NCBI RefSeq assembly: GCF_005938645.2
Contig: NZ_CP042171.1
Location: 4,464,001 to 4,528,000 of the forward strand
Source: Pedobacter sp. KBS0701
GTDB lineage: Bacteria; Bacteroidota; Bacteroidia; Sphingobacteriales; Sphingobacteriaceae
Length of the DNA stretch: 64,000 nucleotides
Direction: 5' to 3'
Below are positions 26,109 through 33,418 of the stretch, one piece after another (the first letter of the stretch is position 1; each line of letters opens with the position of its first letter). A program made the translations under genes and the position numbers. The notes beneath the pieces were generated by a model. It did no database searches and was not told the origin of the DNA. It saw only the letters and a list, made by a program, of their open reading frames with translations.

Positions 26109-27410
26109 ATGACTTCAATATCCATTCTCTGGTTCCGTCGCGATTTACGTTTAGCAGATAATGCCGCTTTATATCATGCCCTTAGAGGCGATTATCCAGT
26201 TCTACCGCTTTTCATTTTTGACAAGAATATATTGGATAAACTGCCCAAAGATGATGCCCGTGTAACTTTCATTTATCAAACCATTGAAGAGCTAAAGAAA
26301 GAACTTCAGCAGCAAGGGTCAGATTTACTGGTAAAATATGGTGAACCTGAAAAAATATGGCCAGAAGTTTTAAAGGAGTACAACATTAAGGAAGTTTATA
26401 CCAATCACGATTATGAGCCTTATGCCCGCGAACGTGATGATAACATGGCCGAGTTTTTAACCAGCGAAAAAATTGTGTTTAAAACGTATAAAGACCAGGT
26501 TATTTTTGAAAAGAACGAAATCTTAAAAGCAGACAAGACGCCTTACACCGTTTTTACCCCCTTCTACAAACAATGGCATGCTAAATTGAATGATTTTTAT
26601 GTAAAAGCATATCCTACAAAAAAATACTTCAGAAATTTATTACAAACCAAACACCTGCCGCTCCCAACTTTAAAAGAAATCGACTTTGAAAAAAGTAAGC
26701 TGGATTTTCCTGAAATCAGTTATAAGAGCAAACTCGGTGATTATGCAAAAGAACGCGATTTCCCCGCGCTTGATGGCACTACGCATATTGGTCTGCATTT
26801 GCGTTTTGGCACCTTAAGCATCCGGAAAGCCGTTAAAGATGCTTTAGAAGCAAAATCAAATGTCTGGCTTTCTGAATTGGCCTGGCGGGAATTTTATATG
26901 ACCATCCTTTGGCATTTCCCCTACTCGGCTTCAGATTCGTTTAAAAAACAATACGATAAAATTAAATGGCGTAACAACGAAGATGAGTTTAAGGCATGGC
27001 GTGAGGGCAATACGGGCTATCCTATTGTTGATGCCGGCATGCGCCAGCTTAACCAAACCGGATGGATGCACAACCGCGTACGCATGATTGTGGGCAGTTT
27101 TTTAACTAAACATTTACTGATCGATTGGCGCTGGGGAGAAACCTATTTTGCTGAAAAACTATTGGATTATGAAATGGCCAGTAATGTTGGCGGCTGGCAG
27201 TGGGCTGCAGGATCAGGAAACGATGCTGCCCCTTATTTTAGGGTTTTTAATCCGGAACTCCAGACTAAAAAATTTGACCCAAAATTTGAATACATTAAAA
27301 AATGGGTACCCGAATTCGGCACAAAAAAATATGCCCAACCAATAGTTGAGCATACTTTTGCAAGGGAAAGGGTTTTAAAAGTTTTTAAGGAAGCTTTATC
27401 TAATTCGTAA
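26109..27410 (+). CDS. phrB: Deoxyribodipyrimidine photo-lyase (CPD photolyase, class I)
   Basis: Light-driven repair of cyclobutane pyrimidine dimers, 433 aa. N-terminal alpha/beta antenna-binding domain begins ILWFRRDLRLADNAALYHAL. The FAD domain contains THIGLHLRFGTLSIRKAV, LAWREFYMTILWHFP, and the W-rich GWMHNRVRMIVGSFLTKHLL and NVGGWQWAAGSGNDAAPYFR, all family hallmarks. The 3' end overlaps the end of the convergent FKBP gene by 11 bp. With the DASH protein and the TIGR01777 epimerase it forms a light-response cluster. Confidence 0.95.
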   Translation: MTSISILWFRRDLRLADNAALYHALRGDYPVLPLFIFDKNILDKLPKDDARVTFIYQTIEELKKELQQQGSDLLVKYGEPEKIWPEVLKEYNIKEVYTNHDYEPYARERDDNMAEFLTSEKIVFKTYKDQVIFEKNEILKADKTPYTVFTPFYKQWHAKLNDFYVKAYPTKKYFRNLLQTKHLPLPTLKEIDFEKSKLDFPEISYKSKLGDYAKERDFPALDGTTHIGLHLRFGTLSIRKAVKDALEAKSNVWLSELAWREFYMTILWHFPYSASDSFKKQYDKIKWRNNEDEFKAWREGNTGYPIVDAGMRQLNQTGWMHNRVRMIVGSFLTKHLLIDWRWGETYFAEKLLDYEMASNVGGWQWAAGSGNDAAPYFRVFNPELQTKKFDPKFEYIKKWVPEFGTKKYAQPIVEHTFARERVLKVFKEALSNS

Positions 27411-28311
27411 CACTTACTATTTCGATATCAAAATCTAGTATGGCATTAGGAGGAATAGCATTACTTCCACTGGTTTTATAAGCCAAATCAGATGGAATAA
27501 TCATTCTAAATTTTGCACCAGCAGTATATTTCCTAACAATATTTTTCCATCCTTGAACATAAATACTGGCAAAAGTTGCCGAAAAAGTACCATCTGTAGA
27601 TGAATCAAAAACGGTACCGTCTAAAAATCTTCCAGTATATTTATAAACAACAGTGCTTTCATCGCTAATTGCATCAGTACCTGTACCAACAGTATTAGTA
27701 ATATAATAAACACGAGAGGGATCTTTAGTTGCTGTTAAATTTTTAGCAGCTAAAAAGCTTTGGATCTTTGCATCATCAAATAACCACTGTTTATGGTATG
27801 GGTAAGTTTTAATTATAAAATCAAGATTTTCATTTGAAGGAATTGGTCCTACACCATTTCTACCAAAGGCTAAATATGAAGGCAACAAAATCCTGGCTGT
27901 ACCTCCTGGTTTTAATTTAAGTACAGCTGTTCTTAATGCGGGTATGTTGTATGTACTTGTTGATAAAGAGCCCTGATAAAAGCTATTCAAATAGCCAACG
28001 TAAGTACCTAAATTACCATTTGAGGGTGACTGGAGATAAGTTGTTCCATTCGTCATAGATTTAACAGTCACATCATACAATACCGAATCTGTATTTAAGA
28101 ATAGCTCACCATCAGTAGGGTTTGTAACCTGATAATAAAATCCTGTTTTAGCAGAATCAGGCACCATTTGTGTTAAACTATTCTTTGATATATATGCCTT
28201 TATAGCTGCATCATCTACAGTTTGTGCAGTATCATAGTCCTTTTTGCAAGAGCTGAAAACTACAGTAGCCAGTAAAAGTGTCAACAGGCCAAGTTTAGTA
28301 AATTTGTTCAT
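27400..28311 (-). CDS. FKBP-type peptidyl-prolyl isomerase lipoprotein with two FKBP-like domains
   Basis: 303-aa predicted lipoprotein: signal peptide with lipobox VFSSC (Cys near residue 21), then two FKBP-like domains. The first (about 35-155) is degenerate; the second (about 190-303) has YKYTGRFLDGTVFDSS and a C-terminal LDFDIEIVSV. Such proteins are periplasmic or outer-membrane folding helpers. It is the last of three tandem FKBP genes and lies 3 bp after the second, so they are probably co-transcribed. Its end overlaps the photolyase end. Confidence 0.87.
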   Translation of the reverse strand: MNKFTKLGLLTLLLATVVFSSCKKDYDTAQTVDDAAIKAYISKNSLTQMVPDSAKTGFYYQVTNPTDGELFLNTDSVLYDVTVKSMTNGTTYLQSPSNGNLGTYVGYLNSFYQGSLSTSTYNIPALRTAVLKLKPGGTARILLPSYLAFGRNGVGPIPSNENLDFIIKTYPYHKQWLFDDAKIQSFLAAKNLTATKDPSRVYYITNTVGTGTDAISDESTVVYKYTGRFLDGTVFDSSTDGTFSATFASIYVQGWKNIVRKYTAGAKFRMIIPSDLAYKTSGSNAIPPNAILDFDIEIVSVTN

Positions 28312-28314
28312 TTA

Positions 28315-28803
28315 TTATTGTACGTCTGTAAGTGTTATAGTAAAATCGAGTACCGAATTAGCAGGTACCAAGGATGATGGTGACTGTGTTCCGTAGGCGT
28401 AATAAGATGGGATAATTAACCTGATCTTTCCTCCTTTTTGTATTTTTTGAATCCCAAACTGCCATCCTAAAATTACATTTCCAAGTTTAAAAGAGGTTGG
28501 GGTTCCTTTGGTGCTATCGAAAATAGTACCATTTAATAATCTGCCATCATAATCTGCAGTAATCACCGTTGAGGGTAGATAACTTACGTTTCCTGTTCCA
28601 GGAGCTATAATCTGATAAAAAATACCACTCGCATCTTTTGTTGCCGGAATATTATTAGCCTTTACAAAAGCACTTATTGCAGCCGTATCAGCCTTAAACT
28701 GGGGAGTAGGATCGTAAGAATCATCAATAGATACATCTTTCTTACAAGCTGCAAAACATCCTGTGAGGCATATCAATAGAATAATATGTTTAAACTTAAC
28801 CAT
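28315..28803 (-). CDS. FKBP-type peptidyl-prolyl isomerase lipoprotein
   Basis: About 162 aa, from the ATG at 28803 (a TTG three codons earlier is less likely). The lipobox CFAACKKD marks a lipoprotein. A single FKBP domain (about 55-162) is seen: ADYDGRLLNGTIFDSTK, LGWQFGIQKIQKGGKIRLII, PSYYAYG and VLDFTITL. It is the middle member of the tandem trio, most similar to the first one. Likely folding catalyst in the periplasm. Confidence 0.9.
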   Translation of the reverse strand: MVKFKHIILLICLTGCFAACKKDVSIDDSYDPTPQFKADTAAISAFVKANNIPATKDASGIFYQIIAPGTGNVSYLPSTVITADYDGRLLNGTIFDSTKGTPTSFKLGNVILGWQFGIQKIQKGGKIRLIIPSYYAYGTQSPSSLVPANSVLDFTITLTDVQ

Positions 28804-28890
28804 CAATCGCAAAAATAAGCTTTTAATACGGATGCTACAATTTTTAACCTATTTTAACAAATAAGCCTATTGTTAACACTTAAGATAGGC

Positions 28891-29337
28891 CTACTGTGTG
28901 TTCGAAAGCTGGATTGTAAAATCCAATACTGAATTACCTGGAATAGAACCTACGGCTCCGCTTCCATAACCTAAACTTGGTGGAACAATTAATCTGATTT
29001 CACCGCCTTTTTGAATTTTAGGAATGCCTATTCTCCAGCCCTGTATTAATTCTGCCAGATTAAAAGTCTGCTCTTTACCGCCACCATTATCAAACACATT
29101 GCCATTTAACAACCTGCCCTCATATTTGATGGTGATTTTAGTATTGCTGGGATAAGTAAAAGAACCAGTACCTGGTTTAATGATTTGATAATATAGACCA
29201 GAGTTATCTCTAACGGCATTGATATTATTTTGTTTGATGAAATCGGTAATCTGTTTTTCAGGATCCTCATCTTTTTTACAAGATGAAACTGCAGCTACAC
29301 ATAAAAAGAGTATGGTGAGGAATCTAAATTTAATCAT
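28891..29337 (-). CDS. FKBP-type peptidyl-prolyl isomerase lipoprotein
   Basis: 148 aa from the ATG at 29337 (MIKFRFLTILFLCVAAVSSC), giving a perfect lipoprotein signal with SSC lipobox. The longer frame to 29454 reads through a repeat palindrome and is rejected. One FKBP domain: IKYEGRLLNGNVFDNGG, IQGWRIGIPKIQKGGEIRL, VPPSLGYGSGAVGSIPGNSV. First gene of the FKBP trio; 87 bp to the second. Confidence 0.9.
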   Translation of the reverse strand: MIKFRFLTILFLCVAAVSSCKKDEDPEKQITDFIKQNNINAVRDNSGLYYQIIKPGTGSFTYPSNTKITIKYEGRLLNGNVFDNGGGKEQTFNLAELIQGWRIGIPKIQKGGEIRLIVPPSLGYGSGAVGSIPGNSVLDFTIQLSNTQ

Positions 29338-29393
29338 GTGCGAAAATAGGATTTTAATATCATAAAGGTAAGGACTTATTATTTTTTCAACTT

Positions 29394-29459
29394 CTGTCAT
29401 GCTGAGGCACGAAGCATCTGCACCCGATGAAACAGATGCTTCGTGCCTCAGCATGACAG
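29394..29459. repeat. Perfect 27-bp-arm palindrome (interspersed repeat family)
   Basis: Arms 29394-29420 and 29433-29459 are exact reverse complements, beginning CTGTCATGCTGAGGCACGAA, with a 12-nt loop. It is the cleanest member of the family also seen near 16186, 37450 and 39609. No T tract follows, so it is a repeat and not a regular terminator. Confidence 0.85.
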
Positions 29460-29530
29460 CATGTTATGAACTCCTGCCAGAAAAGAATAACGTTTTATTT
29501 AAGGTTGAAAATTAGTTAATAAAATTAAAA

Positions 29531-29571
29531 AGGGTTTAAGTTTTAGGTTATGCACCCAATCCTTAAACCCT
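29531..29571 (-). terminator. Terminator of the fad operon
   Basis: Stem AGGGTTTAAG (29531-29540) with CTTAAACCCT (29562-29571). On the minus strand it is followed by TTTTTAATTTT (29530-29520). It is 20 bp past the fadE stop. Confidence 0.7.
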
Positions 29572-29591
29572 GCGCCTTTCAGCCTTCTACC

Positions 29592-31385
29592 TTAAAAAAT
29601 ATACTTATTTGCCTCAATAAGCTGTTGTGCAACTCTTTGACGGGCCTCTTTAACATTAAACGGCTCCACTTTTGTAAAACGGCGCAAGCCAACCAACATC
29701 ATGCGTTGCTCATCTCCTTCTGCGAAAGCCCAAAGTGCTTCTTTACCTGCTTTGGTTATGCCATCTACGGCTTCTACCAAATAAATCCGTAGTAAATCCA
29801 GCTGACCTGCAGACGCTGCTTCACCTCGTGTATTCACCAGTTTTTCTGTTCTCAGCAAAGCCGACTCAAGCACGTAAACATAACTGGCCATGTCGGCAAT
29901 GTTCATTAAAATTTCCTGTTCTTTGCTTAAGGTCATCATCAATTTCTGAACCGCAGCGCCAGCCACCATTAAAGTTGCTTTTTTCAAATTAGAGAGTACC
30001 TTTTTCTCTGCAGCAAACAAGGTGGTATCTTCTTCACCAAAATCAGGAATGCTCATCAATTCAGCTGCAACCGCAGTAGCTGGCGTCATTAAATCCAATT
30101 CACCTTTCATGGCGCGCTTTAGCATCATATCAACGGTCAACAGTCGATTAATTTCGTTTGTACCTTCAAAAATCCGGTTGATACGGGCATCCCGGTAGGC
30201 CCTATCCATTGGTGCATCGGCACTAAAGCCCATACCCCCGTAAATCTGCACACCTTCATCTACCGTATAATCTAAAGCTTCAGAACCCCATACTTTTAAA
30301 ATGGCACACTCTACCGCGAATTGCTCAACAGATTTCAGCCTGGCTTTACCAGATTCCATTCCACCTGCAACCAGTTGATCATAAGTATCATCAATATTCT
30401 GTCCGGCACGATAGTTTGCCGAATCAACAGCATAAAGTTTAGCAGCAATTTCTGCAATTTTGAAACGGATAGCACCGTATTTAGAAATTGGACGACCAAA
30501 CTGGATCCGTTCGTTCGAATAATTAATCGCCGTATTTAAAGTTGCTTTTGAAGCACCGATAGCAGCCGCAGATAATTTGATACGGCCAATGTTTAAAATA
30601 TTTACCGCGATTTTAAAACCATTTTCCCTATCGCTCAACATATTCTCAACTGGTACCGGACAGTCGTTAAAGAAAACCTGACGGGTTGAAGAACCTTTAA
30701 TACCCATTTTATGCTCTTCAGGATTCATGGTAATACCACCGAAATCTTTCTCCACAATAAATGCGGTTAAGTTCTTATCATCGTCTATTTTGGCAAACAC
30801 AATGAAAATATCAGCAAAACCACCGTTTGTGATCCACATTTTCTGACCATTGATGATATAATGTTTACCATCCTCGCTTAGTTTTGCCTTTGTTTTACCA
30901 GAGTTTGCATCTGAACCTGAATTTGGCTCCGTTAAACAGTAAGCGGCTTTCCATTCGCCCGAACCAAGTTTAGGGATATATTTTGCTTTCTGTTCTTCAT
31001 TACCATAGTATAGAATCGGTAAAGTACCTATCCCTGTATGTGCGGAAAGTGCGACAGCAAAAGAGTGTCCGGCACCAACCACATCTGCAACCAACATGGA
31101 AGTATTGAAGTTTTTACCAAAACCTTCGTATTCTTCCGGTACTGAAACGCCGAGAATGCCCAGTTCGCCAGCTTTGGTTAAAAGTGTCGGCATTAACTCC
31201 GGGTCTTCCTGTTTATCTATTTTATCTAAATTGGGATAAACTTCAGCTGCCAGAAAATCGCGACAAGTCTGTGCGATCATCTGCTGCTCTTCATCAAATT
31301 CTTCAGGGATAAATACTTCCTGATAAGTGGTATCCTTAATTAAGAATTCACCGCCTTTAATTGTCTTTTTTTCAGTTGTTTCCAT
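29592..31385 (-). CDS. fadE: Acyl-CoA dehydrogenase (FadE/VLCAD-like, long form)
   Basis: First oxidation step of fatty-acid beta-oxidation, FAD-dependent, 597 aa. The long form has an extra C-terminal domain (about 430-597), as in Bacillus FadE and mitochondrial VLCAD. Visible: N-domain (EEFDEEQQMIAQTCRDFL), AYCLTEPNSGSDANSGKTKA (FAD/substrate contacts), and the C-domain RDARINRIFEGTNEINR containing the likely catalytic Glu. It is the last gene of the MarR-fadN-fadA-fadE group; a four-helix gene separates it from fadA. Confidence 0.93.
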   Translation of the reverse strand: METTEKKTIKGGEFLIKDTTYQEVFIPEEFDEEQQMIAQTCRDFLAAEVYPNLDKIDKQEDPELMPTLLTKAGELGILGVSVPEEYEGFGKNFNTSMLVADVVGAGHSFAVALSAHTGIGTLPILYYGNEEQKAKYIPKLGSGEWKAAYCLTEPNSGSDANSGKTKAKLSEDGKHYIINGQKMWITNGGFADIFIVFAKIDDDKNLTAFIVEKDFGGITMNPEEHKMGIKGSSTRQVFFNDCPVPVENMLSDRENGFKIAVNILNIGRIKLSAAAIGASKATLNTAINYSNERIQFGRPISKYGAIRFKIAEIAAKLYAVDSANYRAGQNIDDTYDQLVAGGMESGKARLKSVEQFAVECAILKVWGSEALDYTVDEGVQIYGGMGFSADAPMDRAYRDARINRIFEGTNEINRLLTVDMMLKRAMKGELDLMTPATAVAAELMSIPDFGEEDTTLFAAEKKVLSNLKKATLMVAGAAVQKLMMTLSKEQEILMNIADMASYVYVLESALLRTEKLVNTRGEAASAGQLDLLRIYLVEAVDGITKAGKEALWAFAEGDEQRMMLVGLRRFTKVEPFNVKEARQRVAQQLIEANKYIF

Positions 31386-31587
31386 TGTTTTAGTATCTAG
31401 TAGTGAGTGTTAGGTATCAAGACAAATCTCTAGCTCCTGTACTCCCTATTGTTTCTTTGTTAGTATTAAGTTGTGAGTATCTAATATCAAAACATGACAC
31501 CCTTATTGTTTCTTTGTTAGTATTAAGTACTAAGTATAAAGACTAAGTTCAAAAATTAAATATCCCCTTTGTTTCTGGCAATTCGAT
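31386..31587. repeat. TAGTATC/TTAGTATTAAG low-order repeats between fad genes
   Basis: The 200-bp space holds repeated short units such as TTGTTTCTTTGTTAGTATTA (twice) and TAGTATCTAGTAG, with no gene. Similar units fill the spaces at 32054-32089 and 33266-33418. Confidence 0.6.
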
Positions 31588-32083
31588 CTTGATACTCCTA
31601 TCTTGATACCTCTCGATAGTCCTACTTAATAATTAATTTTCTTTCTAACGCATAAATCATTTTTTGAACTTCAGTAACTTTTTCAATTAATCCCGTTGAA
31701 AGAATGTCATCTAATAACCCAAGTTGATTTGATATAATTAGCTGTGTTTCCAACTCGAATGCTGAACCTTGACTAATCGTTAAAAAATATTTAAACTGGG
31801 GACCACTGCCTCTACCAGCCCCCTCAGCAATATTCGAGGCAATTGAAACTGAACATCTTTTCATTTGCGAAATCAGCCCAAACCTTTCATCACCAGGAAA
31901 AAATGATGTCGCATTATAAACTTCTACGGCTAGCTCAATAGATCTCTGCCAAACTTTTAACTCTTTAAAATTGTGCATATACTTTAGTATTAAATTATGA
32001 ATACAAATACGTTTGGGGATGATTTTATAAACTGGTATACACCTATTATTCAATCTCGATACTTGATACTCCTATCTTGATAC
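31588..32083. repeat. Pair of perfect 22-bp direct repeats flanking the four-helix gene
   Basis: The 22-mer at 31588-31609 is exactly repeated at 32062-32083; it contains TTGATACTCCTATCTTGATA. The repeats enclose the four-helix-bundle gene (31622-31978) and 474 bp per repeat unit. This fits insertion of the gene or a deletion-prone duplication, although the neighbourhood is rich in related short units. Confidence 0.75.
31622..31978 (-). CDS. Four helix bundle protein (S23/IVS-like)
   Basis: 118 aa from the ATG at 31978 (MHNFKELKVWQRSIELAVEV). The family signature is clear: N-terminal LKVWQRSIELA, GLISQMKRCSVSIASNIAEG, GRGSGPQFKYFLTISQGSA, and a coiled C-terminus. Relatives are encoded inside intervening sequences of 23S rRNA genes and as free-standing genes near mobile DNA; a function has not been shown. 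A longer upstream frame to 32053 is not favoured. It interrupts the fadN-fadA-fadE order and lies between perfect direct repeats. Confidence 0.9.
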   Translation of the reverse strand: MHNFKELKVWQRSIELAVEVYNATSFFPGDERFGLISQMKRCSVSIASNIAEGAGRGSGPQFKYFLTISQGSAFELETQLIISNQLGLLDDILSTGLIEKVTEVQKMIYALERKLIIK

Positions 32084-32089
32084 TATATT

Positions 32090-33265
32090 CTATAAAAGTT
32101 CAAAAATTCCTGCGGCACCCTGTCCTGTTCCTACGCACATGGTTACCATTCCATATTTCTTATTTTGTCTTTTTAATTCGTTCATGATCTGCACAGTCAA
32201 TTTTGCTCCGGTACAGCCTAATGGATGGCCCAGTGCAATTGCACCTCCATTAACATTGATCACATCAGGGTTTAAATCCAATGTTCTGATTACGGCTAAA
32301 GATTGAGAAGCAAAAGCTTCATTCAACTCGATTAAATCGATATCTTCTTTTTTCAAACCAGCTTGTTTCAATGCTTTTGGAATCGCCTCAATTGGACCAA
32401 TCCCCATGATGCGCGGCGGCACACCTGCAATACCGTAACTTACCAATCTGGCAATCGGTTCTGCATTTAATTCTTTCATTTTCTTTTCAGACACCACCAG
32501 AACAAAAGCAGCTCCATCTGATGTTTGCGATGAATTACCAGCAGTTACACTCCCAACAGCATCGAATACAGGTTTCAGTTTCGCCAGCTTATCTAATGTC
32601 GTATCTGCACGCGGACCTTCATCGGTATCAACCACGTAAGAACGTGTTTTCTTTTTAAGGTTTGCATCGAGGTAATTTTCATTTACGGTGATTGGCAGGA
32701 TACCATCTTTTAAATGACCATTTTTAATAGCATGAATGGCTTTCTCGTGAGATTTTAACGAAAAGGCATCCTGATCTTCACGACTCACATTATATTCTTT
32801 GGCTACTGCTTCGGCGGTTAAGCCCATGCCCCAGTACCAATCCGGATTGTTTTTTGCGACCTCTGCGTTAGGCACGAGCTTCCATCCGCCAAAAGGCATT
32901 CCACTCATTACCTCTACCCCACCGGCAATGATACAATCGGCCATGCCAGCCTTAATTTTGGCAACCGCCGTAGCAATGGTATCTAAACCCGATGCACAGT
33001 AACGGTTTACGGTAACACCCGGAACTTTATCGGTATCCAGGCCCATCAGCGAAATCATACGGCCAATATTCAGCCCCTGTTCTGCTTCCGGAGTAGCGTT
33101 ACCCACAATTACATCATCAATTTGTTCGTTATCTAAATTCGGAACCGACGCCACTAAAGCCCTGATTACTTCTGCGGCTAAATCATCAGCTCTTGTAAAA
33201 CGGAATACGCCACGGGGTGCTTTACCCACTGCTGTACGATATCCGGCTATAATATATGCTTCCAT
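32090..33265 (-). CDS. fadA: Acetyl-CoA C-acyltransferase (3-ketoacyl-CoA thiolase)
   Basis: Thiolytic last step of beta-oxidation, 391 aa. The acylated cysteine is in VNRYCASGLDTIATAVAKIK (Cys about residue 88), the conserved His in NVNGGAIALGHPLGCTGAK, and the second Cys in MVTMCVGTGQGAAGIFE. Also present: DVIVGNATPEAEQG. It follows fadN after a 153-bp space containing repeats. Gene order fadN-fadA-fadE is shared with Bacillus. Confidence 0.94.
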   Translation of the reverse strand: MEAYIIAGYRTAVGKAPRGVFRFTRADDLAAEVIRALVASVPNLDNEQIDDVIVGNATPEAEQGLNIGRMISLMGLDTDKVPGVTVNRYCASGLDTIATAVAKIKAGMADCIIAGGVEVMSGMPFGGWKLVPNAEVAKNNPDWYWGMGLTAEAVAKEYNVSREDQDAFSLKSHEKAIHAIKNGHLKDGILPITVNENYLDANLKKKTRSYVVDTDEGPRADTTLDKLAKLKPVFDAVGSVTAGNSSQTSDGAAFVLVVSEKKMKELNAEPIARLVSYGIAGVPPRIMGIGPIEAIPKALKQAGLKKEDIDLIELNEAFASQSLAVIRTLDLNPDVINVNGGAIALGHPLGCTGAKLTVQIMNELKRQNKKYGMVTMCVGTGQGAAGIFELL

Positions 33266-33418
33266 TGTTTAGTATCTAGTAGCGAGAATTTTTAGTAACA
33301 GGTCTCAAGTATCGAGACTTAACCCTCGCAATATTTTATTTGTTAATTAATTTAAGTAAAATTCTATACGAAATTTTTGTATCCTGATACTTGATACTCA
33401 TATCTCATATTTAACTCA
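33266..33418. repeat. TATC/AGTATCGAG-type repeats between fadN and fadA
   Basis: AT-rich spacer with units such as TAGTATCTAGTAGCGAG, CTCAAGTATCGAGACTT and GATACTTGATACTCATATCT. No gene. Same style as the 31386-31621 and 32054-32089 spaces. Confidence 0.55.
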
